Counted from the first letter of the stretch, positions 8,987 to 19,998 are shown. The stretch: 37,772 nt of DNA from an uncultured Bacilli bacterium (GCA_947589515.1 CANQBE010000007.1:1-37772); one strand, 5' to 3'. Notes: generated by a model not told the origin, from the letters alone. Translations and numbers: made by a program.

Positions 8987-10522
8987 ATGAGTAAAAAAAC
9001 AAAAAAGAAAAAGACTTTAAAATTAAATAATGTTTTAATATTACTAGTATTAATCAGTAGTATTTTTTTAATTTACCATATCCTATTACTAGGTCCTATT
9101 GAACCAATGATTCGTTATTGTATGATTGGCGGAATTATTTTTATTAATTTTTTATTCTTTTTACTAAAAAGAAAGAAAAAGAAATCCATAGCAATCATGA
9201 TGATGATATTGTTTATCCTAATTAATATCATTGGATGTTATTCTATTAATAAAATTTATCATATTATTGATACCATTAATAAAAATAAAATTGTATATGC
9301 ATCTAGTCTCATTACTCTAAACAAGAATGATATTGAAAATATTAATGATGTTAGCCAATATAAAATTGGAATGATTGATGATACATTATCAGTAGATAAT
9401 TACATAATAGCACAAGAAATAATTGATGAAAATCATTTAGAAAATGATAATGAAATCGTTACTTATAGTGATTTATTAGCGATGCTAAATGATTTATACC
9501 AAGAAAAAATTGATTTAATGTTTGTATCTAGTAATTACGATGTAATGTTTCAAAATACAGAAGGATTTGAAAATATCAGTAATGATGTGAAAGTAATTAT
9601 AGAAAAAGATAAAACTATAAAAAAGGAAACTACTACAGCTGCATCTATCTTAGGAAATTCAAATAAAATAAAACCATTTTCAATCTTGCTCATGGGAGTA
9701 GATTCTGAAAAGGATGGACTAAAAAAGAATGCCTATGCAAATGGAGATGGTTTAATTTTAATTACCTTTAATCCAGAAACTTTAAATGTTACAATGATGT
9801 CTATACCAAGAGATACTTATGTACCAATCAGTTGTCGCGATAATCAAAAAAATAAATTAACACATGCCGGATGGTTTGGTACTGATTGTATGATGCAAAC
9901 GATTGAAAATGTATTTGATATTGATATTAATTATTATGTAAAAGTTAATTTTAAGGGTGTTGTTGGAATTGTCAATGCATTAGGTGGAGTAACAGTAGAT
10001 GTACCAAAGAAATTATGTACAGATGATTCCAATCGTCAAGGACAAGTTTGTATTGAACAAGGAATTCAAAATTTAAATGGAGAACAAGCATTGGTCTTAG
10101 CTAGAAACCGTTATGATTTAAAATTAGGAGACATTGATCGTGGTTACAATCAACAACTGCTTTTAAAATCATTATTAAATAAACTAACAGAAGTAAGAGA
10201 TGTAAATACGATTCTTGAAGTTTTAGAAACAGTTTCGAATAACTTAGATACTAATCTTACGACAGAAGAAATTTTATCGTTTTATAATATTTTCAAAGAT
10301 ATTTTAAAATCAAGACAATATCAAAGTAATGGAGACTTTTTAAATATCACACAATTAAAACTAAATGGTATAAATAAAAAAATCTATTTTCAAAATCTAA
10401 ACAGTAATCTATGGTGTTATCTACTAAATGAAGATAGCGTAAAATCAATTAGTAAAGAAATGCAAGTGAATTTAAATCTAGAGGAAGAAAATCTAATTAA
10501 AACATTTCATTTTAGTCCATAA
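8987..10522 (+). CDS. LytR-CpsA-Psr (LCP) family cell-envelope protein
   Basis: 'FSILLMGVDSE...GDGLILITFNPETLNVTMMSIPRDTYVPI...KLTHAGWFG...INYYVKVNFKGVVGIVNALGGVTVDVP...LNGEQALVLARNRYDLKLGDIDRGYNQQLLLKSLL'. Confidence 0.9.
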   Translation: MSKKTKKKKTLKLNNVLILLVLISSIFLIYHILLLGPIEPMIRYCMIGGIIFINFLFFLLKRKKKKSIAIMMMILFILINIIGCYSINKIYHIIDTINKNKIVYASSLITLNKNDIENINDVSQYKIGMIDDTLSVDNYIIAQEIIDENHLENDNEIVTYSDLLAMLNDLYQEKIDLMFVSSNYDVMFQNTEGFENISNDVKVIIEKDKTIKKETTTAASILGNSNKIKPFSILLMGVDSEKDGLKKNAYANGDGLILITFNPETLNVTMMSIPRDTYVPISCRDNQKNKLTHAGWFGTDCMMQTIENVFDIDINYYVKVNFKGVVGIVNALGGVTVDVPKKLCTDDSNRQGQVCIEQGIQNLNGEQALVLARNRYDLKLGDIDRGYNQQLLLKSLLNKLTEVRDVNTILEVLETVSNNLDTNLTTEEILSFYNIFKDILKSRQYQSNGDFLNITQLKLNGINKKIYFQNLNSNLWCYLLNEDSVKSISKEMQVNLNLEEENLIKTFHFSP

Positions 10523-10528
10523 TAAAAT

Positions 10529-10567
10529 AGTAGGAGCCATGCTTTCGAAAGAAACATGACTCCTATA
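10529..10567. terminator. Bidirectional terminator between convergent genes
   Basis: ataggagccatgc...aaacatgactcctat hairpin. Confidence 0.6.
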
Positions 10568-10605
10568 TTTTGACCTTTTTTAATCCACGAATTACTGATT
10601 CATAA

Positions 10606-11262
10606 TCAGTTAATTTCAACGATTACTAATCGATTTTCTTCATGAATGAGTGTGATATTGACTTCTTCTGGATAATCATAATCTTTGACATAACCCACCT
10701 TTACCACAACTTGATATGCTCTAGAATCTTGATAATCATTTTTATGATAGTTGATTTCTTGAATGGAAGAAATTTTAACATCATTAACTTCTGGTAATTT
10801 TTGTTTCCGATTTCCATATAAATTATTTTTGACATACTTATAAACTGTATTAGAAGACTCTTCTATAAAGCGATTTTTTAATTCCGAATGGATAAATTGA
10901 GTTCCACCAATATTTTTATTGGTAATTTTATTATTTAACGTATAATAATCGATAACAAATAATTGTGCAACTAAAGAAGCATAATTTTCTTCATCAATTT
11001 TATAATCTTCTAACTCTTTTTCTAATTCTTTGTAGTATTTTTTATAAATTCTCGTTGCATTACTTTCCAAATAATAATCATAGTCCCCTATTTCCGAAAC
11101 GACAGTAACTACCTGTAATTTATTTCTAGTATGCCAGTAAAAAAGTCCTAGAATACCACCTATTATTAGGACTACTGCTAGAACTCTTCTTCTATAGAAC
11201 TTTGCTTTTTTTGATTTTTTCACTTTGCCACCCCGTATCATTCGTTTATTATTCAATTCCAT
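10606..11262 (-). CDS. Single-pass membrane protein of unknown function
   Basis: 218 aa, basic N-terminus plus TM 'RRRVLAVVLIIGGILGLFYW'; overlaps the end of the LTA-synthase-like gene by 14 nt. Confidence 0.7.
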   Translation of the reverse strand: MELNNKRMIRGGKVKKSKKAKFYRRRVLAVVLIIGGILGLFYWHTRNKLQVVTVVSEIGDYDYYLESNATRIYKKYYKELEKELEDYKIDEENYASLVAQLFVIDYYTLNNKITNKNIGGTQFIHSELKNRFIEESSNTVYKYVKNNLYGNRKQKLPEVNDVKISSIQEINYHKNDYQDSRAYQVVVKVGYVKDYDYPEEVNITLIHEENRLVIVEIN

Positions 11263-13393
11263 CGATTACTTTTTCCTCTATATAATCAGATTCAGATTCT
11301 TCTGTCTCTCTTTGTTTTTTGATTAGATCAAACACAATAGTAGAATTAGAAGCATTTAATAATTTTCCGGCATAATCTGTACATTCTTTAATATAATCTG
11401 CTGAAATTTCTGTTTCCTTTAGTGGAAGCCATGATTCATTTTGTGAATTATAATATATTTTATTAGTTACCCAATTTCCATTAGGAAATACCACAATATT
11501 ATCATCTTGGATATTAAAGATATCATGTCCTAACTGATATTTATTATAAAAACCAAACATATTACCTAAAGTTGGCATAACATCATACATACCCATTACA
11601 TTAGTTACTTCTTGATGTAATTTTTCTTTGGTTTCCTTACTATAAATCAAAAGAGGAACCTTTCTAAGTAATTCGTAAGTATTACTATCGATAACAACGC
11701 ATTCTGGATCTTCACTAGTACAATTTTTGATACTATTGGTTTCAGGATCATAGTTAAATAATCTTCGATAATCTGTTTTAGGAAGTCTAGCATCATGATC
11801 TCCATAAATAATTAATACGGTATTATCTAAAATTCCTTCTTTTTCTAGATTATCAATAAATTCTCCTAACGCTGCATCAGCATAGTGAACGGATTTAAAA
11901 TAATTTCCCATTTTAGTTCCATCCATATATGGATAAACAACTTCTTCATATTCACCAGTTTCCTCATTATAAACATTTTTCTTTAAAGTAACATCAAATT
12001 CGCCATATTTATCAATATCATCAAAAGGTGTATGATTTGTTAAAGTAATTAAAGTACCATAGTAAGGTTGGTTTTTCTCATTAATTTCTTTTAATTTTTC
12101 AAGAGATTGCCTATAAAATGATCGATCAGATAACCCTAATCCAATAACTTCATCGATTTCATAATCGTTTTTACTGAAAAATCTCTCATATCCTAATGTT
12201 TCATGCATTGCATTACGATTCCAAAAAGATCCATTATTACCATGCATACTAAAAGTATAGTAACCTTTATCACGTAATAATAGTGGAGTTGATACATATT
12301 CTCGATTAAAATAACTAACAAAAACAGTACCACTATTGGTTGGCATTAAAGAAGTATTAAAAGTAAATTCGGTATCGCTAGAAGTACCACCACTAACTTG
12401 CGAATAAAAATTACTAAAATAAATAGAGTCTTTTACTAATCGATTTAAGTTAGGAGTTACTTCTTGTCCATTAAAAGTAAGACCAATATTAGAATTTTGC
12501 ATACTTTCATAATGAATCACTAAAATATTTTTTCCTTCAAAAATACCAGTATATTGATTTTTCCAAGTTTGTTCATCACTTCTATCACTATAATATTCTG
12601 TAAAAGTCTTTAGTGCTTTATCATACCCAAATAAACTAGTTAATTGGGGTTCAATACTTTTTACAATATCGTTTGCCTGATAAGCATAGACTCCAAAACT
12701 CATAACGATATATTCACGATTCCATTGATTAGCATATCTTCCAATATCTTTTGGAGTCAAGGTAATTAAAAATAAGACAAGCGTAATTCCTGCACCAATA
12801 AAAGTAGTAATCATTTTACTTACACTTCTTTTTTCTTTATCCGCGAAAGTCATACGATTTTTTTTCTTTAAATAAAAATAACTTGCTGTCAAAAGTATTG
12901 GTGAAATAATATAGAAGAAATCTTGTACTTTTAAAAGATTGGTAATAGAATCACCTACTTCTACTGCATATCTTGCTGTAACGATTAAAGATACAGAAAT
13001 AAACGAAGTATAGAAAGTAAAATAAACAGAATTAAAAATACAAATAATCGTTAAAATAATACTAACTACTAATAAATAAGGGAAACGATTCTTTTCTTTC
13101 AAAGAAAAACTAATACCACCTAAAAACAAAACAATTGCTAAATCTGCTAAAATAGGTTTAATAGATAGCAAGTTTTCTACAGTATGAATGGTAAAATATC
13201 TAAGTAAAATACCAATAAAAACATTCGTTACAATAAAAATAAAAAATAATACATTATTTTTGACAATTTCTAAACCGCTATTAATTAAAGTAAGCGTTGT
13301 CTTCTTAGGATTTTTTCTAAAATCATCATACAATTTTTTGATTCTTTTTTGAAATTGTTTCCACTGTTTTTCTATTTTCTTTTTCATAGGCAA
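11249..13393 (-). CDS. LTA synthase family sulfatase (lipoteichoic acid synthase-like)
   Basis: TM segments followed by a sulfatase domain: 'NILVIHYESMQNSNIG...VTPNLNRLVKDSIYFSNFYSQVSGGTSSDTEFTFNTSLMPT...HGNNGSFWNRNAM...TLITLTNHTPF...LIIYGDHDARLP'. Confidence 0.9.
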   Translation of the reverse strand: MPMKKKIEKQWKQFQKRIKKLYDDFRKNPKKTTLTLINSGLEIVKNNVLFFIFIVTNVFIGILLRYFTIHTVENLLSIKPILADLAIVLFLGGISFSLKEKNRFPYLLVVSIILTIICIFNSVYFTFYTSFISVSLIVTARYAVEVGDSITNLLKVQDFFYIISPILLTASYFYLKKKNRMTFADKEKRSVSKMITTFIGAGITLVLFLITLTPKDIGRYANQWNREYIVMSFGVYAYQANDIVKSIEPQLTSLFGYDKALKTFTEYYSDRSDEQTWKNQYTGIFEGKNILVIHYESMQNSNIGLTFNGQEVTPNLNRLVKDSIYFSNFYSQVSGGTSSDTEFTFNTSLMPTNSGTVFVSYFNREYVSTPLLLRDKGYYTFSMHGNNGSFWNRNAMHETLGYERFFSKNDYEIDEVIGLGLSDRSFYRQSLEKLKEINEKNQPYYGTLITLTNHTPFDDIDKYGEFDVTLKKNVYNEETGEYEEVVYPYMDGTKMGNYFKSVHYADAALGEFIDNLEKEGILDNTVLIIYGDHDARLPKTDYRRLFNYDPETNSIKNCTSEDPECVVIDSNTYELLRKVPLLIYSKETKEKLHQEVTNVMGMYDVMPTLGNMFGFYNKYQLGHDIFNIQDDNIVVFPNGNWVTNKIYYNSQNESWLPLKETEISADYIKECTDYAGKLLNASNSTIVFDLIKKQRETEESESDYIEEKVIDGIE

Positions 13394-13432
13394 TCCTTTC
13401 TGTATTCATTATAACACTACTATATGTTTTAA

Positions 13433-14266
13433 TCAATTTTTTTCTGGATAACTATTAACATTTAATGCCATACCCAACACAAAAATATAAGATAATAAGT
13501 AAATCCAAAGAAATAAAATTAAAAGGTTAGCAACACTACCATATAGTAAATTGTATCTAGCAAAGTAGTTCACATAAAAAGAATAAATTTCTGTTGAAAG
13601 AATCCATCCAATCGTAGTAGTAATAGCACCAATCGTTGTTTCTTTCCACTTTATTTTTTTATCAGGAGCAATTGTATATAAAACTTTTACACAATAATAA
13701 ATAATCAATAATGATGTTGGGTATTTTAAAATATTATATCCTACTTGAATCATATTAGATATTTGATAATTAGGCACAAAATGCATAATGAAAGAAATAA
13801 TTTTATCACCAAAAGCAGGTACAATTAACACAAATAAGAATAATAATACCAGAATAATGGTCATAAAAACAGCTTTTAAACGCCTAAGAAAAAGTTTTTG
13901 ATTATCTACCTGATATAGTAAATTAGATCCTATAATCATAGAATGTGGCCCATTAGATGCCAAAATAAAACCAGAAAGGCAAAAGATAATAATGTTCATA
14001 CTAAGACTTTTACCATCGATAATTTGAATAATAAAATCTGCAATTTCAGATGGTAAATTTTTATTAATAATTTGAATTAAAGACTCGATAGATAAAGAAA
14101 ATTGACTAGCGATAACAGTAATGACAGCAAATAATGGAATAATAGAAAGTAATAAGAAAAAAGCCAGTTGACCCGGTAAGATTCTCATTTCTGGCTTCTT
14201 AATTAGTTGATATAATTGGTTAATGAAGTTTTTCAATTTCATAAGGAAAGTGTTCATTGTATTCAC
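13433..14266 (-). CDS. YihY/virulence factor BrkB family membrane protein
   Basis: 'ILPGQLAFFLLLSIIPLFAVITVIAS...KIKWKETTIGAITTTIGWILSTEIYSFYVNYFARYNLLYGSVANLLILFLWIYLLSYIFVLGMALN'. Confidence 0.9.
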   Translation of the reverse strand: MNTMNTFLMKLKNFINQLYQLIKKPEMRILPGQLAFFLLLSIIPLFAVITVIASQFSLSIESLIQIINKNLPSEIADFIIQIIDGKSLSMNIIIFCLSGFILASNGPHSMIIGSNLLYQVDNQKLFLRRLKAVFMTIILVLLFLFVLIVPAFGDKIISFIMHFVPNYQISNMIQVGYNILKYPTSLLIIYYCVKVLYTIAPDKKIKWKETTIGAITTTIGWILSTEIYSFYVNYFARYNLLYGSVANLLILFLWIYLLSYIFVLGMALNVNSYPEKN

Positions 14267-14273
14267 CCAACTT

Positions 14274-16313
14274 TTATTTTGATTCTTCTTTAGCCGTTTT
14301 CATTTCTAAAGTTGCTTCATTAATAGCATCATCAATCGTTTTAATATCATCCATAATCATACTATATCCAATGGCAGCACCAAATCCATATGGTAATTCT
14401 TTTAATTCCCTACCTAACTTCTTACAATAAGTCTCAATTTGTTTTTCAGTATATCCTACCAAATAAACTAAAAATTCATTTCCATCTGTACGTATAATCT
14501 CGCTGTTTTCTAATTGTGTATTCACTAAAGTAGATGCTGTAGCAATAATCAATTGATCTCCTGCTTCATGTCCATAGTTATCATTAACGTATTTAATATT
14601 ATTCAAATCAATCATAACAATGGTTTGTGGATAAATTTTACTTTCTTCCCAAATTGGCATATTTAAATTCAAATAATTTCTGTTCTTTAAAGAAGTTAAA
14701 ATATCAGTATATTTACGACGATCTTCTTTTTTAACAATCGTTTGTTTCTTTTTATTCTTAAGAATTAGATATAATGCTAATAAAATTAATAATGGTAATA
14801 AAACAATTCCTAAAACAATAAAATAGAATTCTTGGAATGAAGTACGATCAAGTAAAGATAAATTTAATGAATTTAAACCACTGATACGATAATTATAATA
14901 AGAATTAGTAGTAATTAGATAATTAAATAACTGGAATAAATCTTTATTATTATTTTGAATTCTAAAAGTATAATCATTACTCATAGAACCAGTATAAATA
15001 GGTTCGTACTTACTAAATTTATGATTACGATAATATAAATAGGTTTCTTTATCTAGTATAATTAAATGATTATTTTTAGTAAGTTCATCTAAACTATGAT
15101 AAGTAGAAATATTAGCCTTAGCATTAGCTTGAAAATAATGAACTAAAGAAGTATCAGCTAACATATTAACCGTTTTCCCTTTTAATTCTTCAAAGGTAGT
15201 AACCTGTTCTTTATTTTTAGAATTTCTTAAAATGACATATTCTTCTACAAAAGGAGATACCGTAGTTTGGTAATTACTAGAAGTTCCAGTATCAAAATAA
15301 TTGAAATAAATATCGATTTCATTTTGATTAATGGCTTGTTTTAATTCATCTAAATTCTTAAATTTTCTATAAGTAAAATCAATTCCCGTTAATCTTTGTA
15401 AACGTGCAATATATTCAGAAGCAATTCCTGAAGCAACCCCATCTACATTAACTTCATAAGGAGCATTCTCAACATAACCATACACATAAGTTTTAGAAAG
15501 CATATCAGATTTGGTTTTATCATTAATTTTTTTAGCTGAAATATAATATTTTAAATATTGTTCATTATATTCAGAAATATAATAATCCTTTTTCCATTTT
15601 TCATAATACTTTTTAACAATATTATTTAATTCAGCATTATTATCACTAAGCGTTAAAACAATTTTTTTAGACATCTCGGTAAAATAATAATTAGTATAAT
15701 ATTTATTATTACTTAAAATATAATCCAAATACATCGTTTGTGGGATAACCATCATAGTAATGGTATCACTTTCTAAATCTTGCAACATGGTTTGAATATT
15801 TTCATAAGATTTAAAAGTAAGATTGCTAGCTGTTTTTAAAAAATAACTAACTTCTCCAATATCATTAGTAAAAGTACCTACTACTTTAGAATCGATTTCT
15901 GAAATCTTATCATATTTGGTATTAGACTTACTAAGAGCAACATATCCATCTTCAAAAAGTAATAAATCTTTATCAGATAACACTGTATCATTATTTAAAA
16001 TACGAATTCTAAGACCATTAGTTGTTGGACTATTCTCTTTTAAATAAGATATTTTATTAAATTCTAAATTAGTATCAATTTCAAAATTATCAATAAAATC
16101 AAAGATAACTCCAGATCCATCCATAGAAAAAACAGGAAAATTATTAACAATTTCAAAATCATATTTTTGTGTGGAATTATTAGAAATCCATTTTTTTTCC
16201 AATACTGTTAAACTAGTTTTATTATCTTCGTGATTAAAATATACATAAACACCTATAAATACTGTCAGCGCAATAATAATAGGAATAATAATAATTAATT
16301 TTTTCTTCATCAT
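14274..16313 (-). CDS. Membrane protein with a periplasmic-binding (SBP_bac_3-like) sensor and a C-terminal GGDEF-family domain with degenerate motif (DGNEF)
   Basis: 'YVYGYVENAPYEVNVDGVASGIASEYIARLQRLTGIDFTYRKF...' SBP3-like; TM; 'DILTSLKNRNYLNLN...IVMIDLNNIKYVNDNYGHEAGDQLIIATASTL...IIRTDGNEFLVYL'. Confidence 0.85.
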   Translation of the reverse strand: MMKKKLIIIIPIIIALTVFIGVYVYFNHEDNKTSLTVLEKKWISNNSTQKYDFEIVNNFPVFSMDGSGVIFDFIDNFEIDTNLEFNKISYLKENSPTTNGLRIRILNNDTVLSDKDLLLFEDGYVALSKSNTKYDKISEIDSKVVGTFTNDIGEVSYFLKTASNLTFKSYENIQTMLQDLESDTITMMVIPQTMYLDYILSNNKYYTNYYFTEMSKKIVLTLSDNNAELNNIVKKYYEKWKKDYYISEYNEQYLKYYISAKKINDKTKSDMLSKTYVYGYVENAPYEVNVDGVASGIASEYIARLQRLTGIDFTYRKFKNLDELKQAINQNEIDIYFNYFDTGTSSNYQTTVSPFVEEYVILRNSKNKEQVTTFEELKGKTVNMLADTSLVHYFQANAKANISTYHSLDELTKNNHLIILDKETYLYYRNHKFSKYEPIYTGSMSNDYTFRIQNNNKDLFQLFNYLITTNSYYNYRISGLNSLNLSLLDRTSFQEFYFIVLGIVLLPLLILLALYLILKNKKKQTIVKKEDRRKYTDILTSLKNRNYLNLNMPIWEESKIYPQTIVMIDLNNIKYVNDNYGHEAGDQLIIATASTLVNTQLENSEIIRTDGNEFLVYLVGYTEKQIETYCKKLGRELKELPYGFGAAIGYSMIMDDIKTIDDAINEATLEMKTAKEESK

Positions 16314-16783
16314 TAACTTGCCTCTTCCGTTTTTTCTCTATCTTTGCTCCAAACAAAACTTGAACTATTGTGCTGTTTATATCCTATAATAGGAAAATCG
16401 TTTTCCGTTTGGGAATCTTTTTTAATGTAAACTTGAAAATCGTAATATCCAATTTGACTTTCCGTAAATGATTCCGTAATGTGATCTGTTAATGCTTTTG
16501 CATCATTTTTATTAGTATCATCTGTAACCGTAATCGTAATATCTACACGTCTTCCATTTTCACGCACAATAACTGTTTTTACTTTATCGCTCTCACTAAT
16601 TTTAGCCTTTACTTCATCATAAGTAGCCTTTTCAACAGTTACTTTTCCATCTAAACGATCTCCGTAAAGAGCTGTTCTTTGATCAGGAAAGAATACTTCT
16701 TTTACTTGAAAAGCAACGATAGTTAATAAAACAAAAATCACAATAGCGATAACCGTAAATTTATTCTTTTTTATCCATTTCAT
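16313..16783 (-). CDS. Single-pass membrane protein of unknown function
   Basis: 156 aa, N-terminal TM 'KFTVIAIVIFVLLTIVAFQV'; 1-nt junction with the GGDEF gene. Confidence 0.7.
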   Translation of the reverse strand: MKWIKKNKFTVIAIVIFVLLTIVAFQVKEVFFPDQRTALYGDRLDGKVTVEKATYDEVKAKISESDKVKTVIVRENGRRVDITITVTDDTNKNDAKALTDHITESFTESQIGYYDFQVYIKKDSQTENDFPIIGYKQHNSSSFVWSKDREKTEEAS

Positions 16784-16844
16784 ATTTTAGACTCCTTTTT
16801 ATAGTTACCATTATACAATAGTTTTGAAATAAGTTCAACTCATC

Positions 16845-18263
16845 TTATTTACGAGCAAGTTCTTCTTGAAGTAGGCGATTGACTAACGTAGGATCACTAC
16901 TACCCTTCGTTTCTTTCATAATTTGTCCCATTAAATATTTAATAGCACGATCTTTTCCCGCTTTGTAATCTTCTACACTTTGTGGATTTGAAGAAACAAT
17001 ACGAGCAACAAGTACTTTGAGTTCTTCTTCTGTGAAACTAGCACTTTTTTTGTTTTCCACAATTTTGTTGATATCATGATCTGTTTCCATTAATTCTATT
17101 AATATTTCTTTAAAAATTTGATTATTAATTTCTTTTCGATCTAATTTATCCACAAGCAAAGCAAATTTTTCTTTTGAAAGGAAAGTATCTCCTATTTTTT
17201 TACCAGTTTTATTTAAATAAGCAGAGATTTCTCCTAACAACAAATTACTAGCGATTACTAAATTACCAGAAAAATTACGGAGGTAATCGCTAATTTCTTT
17301 ATTGGCAATCAATTTTTCAATATTGATAGACTGAATTCCTGCTTGACGATAGATTTCTCTTCTTTCATCTGGTAAAACTTCTATTTTTTCCTTTACTTCA
17401 TCAATGAAAGTATCTTCTAAAATGTAAGGAGGAATATCAGGTTCTGGAAAATAACGATAATCATTACCTGTTTCTTTAACACGCATTAAAATAGTACGAT
17501 TTTGTTTTTCATCAAAACGACGGGTTTCTTCTTGAATGGTATTTCCCTGTTCTAATTCTTGAATCTGTCGATTACTCTCTACTAAGATGGCACGACCTAC
17601 ACTACTAATAGAACCAATATTTTTAGTTTCTGTACGAGTACCTAAAGTTTCGGTTTTCGATACGGATACATTCACATCGCATCGCATACTTCCTTCTTCC
17701 ATTTTACAGTCTGATACATTAGTATATAGAAGAATCTCTTTTAATTTTTCTAAGTAAGCCATAGCCTCTTTTTCATTTTCCATATCTGGTTCTGATACAA
17801 TTTCGATTAAAGGTACTCCATTACGATTAAAATCTAAGTAAGATTTAGTATCCGCATGTGTGCTTTTACAAGTATCTTCCTCAATATGAATATCGTGAAT
17901 TCCTATTTTCTTTTTCTTTCCTTCTACTTCAATCTCAACATAACCATTAACACCAATCGGATTCCTAGCTTGCGTAATTTGGTATCCCTTTGGTAAATCA
18001 GGATAGAAATAATTTTTTCGATCAAAAACGACTTTCTTATTAATGGTACAGTTTAAAGCAAGTGCAGCTTTTAGCCCCAACATAATTCCATACTCATTAA
18101 CACAAGGAAGGGTTCCAGGTAAAGCAAAATCAATTTCATTAATATTAACATTTGCCATTCCACCATAATTATTAATAGAATCGACAAACATTTTAGAATT
18201 GGTTTTTAGTTCACAATGAACCTCTATTCCAACTCTCGTTTTATATTCACCCATGACATTCAC
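16845..18263 (-). CDS. gatB: Asp-tRNA(Asn)/Glu-tRNA(Gln) amidotransferase subunit B
   Basis: 'YKTRVGIEVHCELKTNSKMF...FDRKNYFYPDLPKGYQITQ...RNGVPLIEIVSEPDM...MEEGSMRCDVNVSV...DYRYFPEPDIPP'. Confidence 0.97.
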   Translation of the reverse strand: MNVMGEYKTRVGIEVHCELKTNSKMFVDSINNYGGMANVNINEIDFALPGTLPCVNEYGIMLGLKAALALNCTINKKVVFDRKNYFYPDLPKGYQITQARNPIGVNGYVEIEVEGKKKKIGIHDIHIEEDTCKSTHADTKSYLDFNRNGVPLIEIVSEPDMENEKEAMAYLEKLKEILLYTNVSDCKMEEGSMRCDVNVSVSKTETLGTRTETKNIGSISSVGRAILVESNRQIQELEQGNTIQEETRRFDEKQNRTILMRVKETGNDYRYFPEPDIPPYILEDTFIDEVKEKIEVLPDERREIYRQAGIQSINIEKLIANKEISDYLRNFSGNLVIASNLLLGEISAYLNKTGKKIGDTFLSKEKFALLVDKLDRKEINNQIFKEILIELMETDHDINKIVENKKSASFTEEELKVLVARIVSSNPQSVEDYKAGKDRAIKYLMGQIMKETKGSSDPTLVNRLLQEELARK

Positions 18264-19694
18264 CTACTTTAATTTATTTTCCAAGAAAGATGCTATTTGA
18301 TACATTCTAGCTTCTTCTAAACGATTTCCAATAATATGTAACCCAATTGGCATATGATCATCATTTTCTCCCATTGGAATATTTAATCCTGGAAGTCCTG
18401 CCATATTAACAGGAATTACTAATACATCATCCATAAAAGATTTTCTAGGATCATCTAAACTTTCATCCAAGTTATAGGCAACTGTTGTCGTAGTTGGTCC
18501 TAAAATGAAGTCATACTCTTGAAATACACGATCAAATTCTTCTTTCATGGCATTACGAATCGCTAATGCTTTATCATAATATATTTTAGCATTTTCACCA
18601 CTTAGTAAATAACTTCCTACCATAATTCTACGTTTTACTTCGCTACCAAAGCCTTCGCACCTAGTATTTGCATACATTTCCTCAATAGAATCTGATTGAC
18701 TGCTACGATATCCAAATTTGACACCATCAAATCTAGCTAAATTACTGCTAGCTTCTCCCATAGCAATAATTTGATATAAAGTAACTGCTTGATCTAAATA
18801 TTTCATATCGATATAATCGACTTCGGCACCATTACTTTTTAATATTTCTACTACATGATCTAGTTTTTGAATAATTTCATTAGATACAATATTACTTACA
18901 AAATAATTAGGAATCGCAATTTTCATACCATGAATATCTTTTCCAATGAATCTAGTAAAATCTTCTCTTTCGCATTCTCTACTAGTTAAATCTTTCTTAT
19001 CTTTCCCAACAATTTCATTTAATAAGAGTGCATTCTCATATACATTTCTAGTCATAGGACCAATTTGATCTAAACTAGATGCAAAAGCAATCAATCCATA
19101 ACGAGAAACTCTTCCATAAGTAGGTTTCATTCCCACAATTCCTGTATAACTTGCTGGTTGACGAATAGATCCACCTGTATCAGTTCCAAGGGCAAGAGGT
19201 GTTAAAGCACCAGCAATACAAGCAGCAGAACCACCAGAAGATCCACCTGTAATTTTCGTTTTATCAATTGGATTTTTAGGTGCTCCAAAATAACTAGTAC
19301 GGCTAGTAGATCCCATCGCAAATTCATCCATATTGGTCTTTCCAATAATAATCATCTTTTTACTTTTTATTTTTTCAACTACAGTAGCATCATAAATAGG
19401 AACATAATTCTCTAACATCCTAGAAGCACAAGTAGTTCTAATATTTTTAGTAGAAATATTATCTTTAATCGCAATAGGAATCCCCCATAATAGATTATCT
19501 TCTTCTACTTTCTCTTCGCCTAATTTCTTAGCATATTCTAAAGCCTCACTCTTATTTAGAGTAATAAAACAGTTCAAATCACTATTTTCTTCAATTCGAT
19601 GATAGCATTCTTCCACTAAATCGACAGGAGTAATTTTGTGATTTACAAATAATTCATGTATTTCTGGAATACTCAAATCTAAATATCTATTCAT
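18264..19694 (-). CDS. gatA: Asp-tRNA(Asn)/Glu-tRNA(Gln) amidotransferase subunit A
   Basis: Amidase signature 'ALTPLALGTDTGGSIRQPASYTGIVGMKPTYGRVSRYGLIAFASSLDQIGP'. Confidence 0.97.
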   Translation of the reverse strand: MNRYLDLSIPEIHELFVNHKITPVDLVEECYHRIEENSDLNCFITLNKSEALEYAKKLGEEKVEEDNLLWGIPIAIKDNISTKNIRTTCASRMLENYVPIYDATVVEKIKSKKMIIIGKTNMDEFAMGSTSRTSYFGAPKNPIDKTKITGGSSGGSAACIAGALTPLALGTDTGGSIRQPASYTGIVGMKPTYGRVSRYGLIAFASSLDQIGPMTRNVYENALLLNEIVGKDKKDLTSRECEREDFTRFIGKDIHGMKIAIPNYFVSNIVSNEIIQKLDHVVEILKSNGAEVDYIDMKYLDQAVTLYQIIAMGEASSNLARFDGVKFGYRSSQSDSIEEMYANTRCEGFGSEVKRRIMVGSYLLSGENAKIYYDKALAIRNAMKEEFDRVFQEYDFILGPTTTTVAYNLDESLDDPRKSFMDDVLVIPVNMAGLPGLNIPMGENDDHMPIGLHIIGNRLEEARMYQIASFLENKLK

Positions 19695-19980
19695 TAACCA
19701 TCACCGGAACCTCTACAAAATTACCATTTGTTGCTGGTACATTTTTCTTAATCATATTAAATTCAACTTCTCTGGTATCAGAATCATTTCTTAAAATAGT
19801 TTCATGTTCTACAGGAGTAACCAATAATTCTTGACTCTCTACGACGATATCTTTAATTTGATCGACATCATCTAAAAGTTGTTTTAATTCAATTTGATAT
19901 TTTTCTATTTCACTATCTTCCACTTTAATTCTAGCAAGATGTGCAACATGTAATACTTCCTCTTTTGTTAGTTTATCCAT
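19687..19980 (-). CDS. gatC: Asp-tRNA(Asn)/Glu-tRNA(Gln) amidotransferase subunit C
   Basis: 'MDKLTKEEVLHVAHLARIKVEDSEIEKYQIELKQLLDDVDQI'; RBS ggagg precedes ATG at 19980 (the listed ORF starts further upstream). Confidence 0.93.
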   Translation of the reverse strand: MDKLTKEEVLHVAHLARIKVEDSEIEKYQIELKQLLDDVDQIKDIVVESQELLVTPVEHETILRNDSDTREVEFNMIKKNVPATNGNFVEVPVMVNE

Positions 19981-19998
19981 AATTTCCTCCATAAAAAA

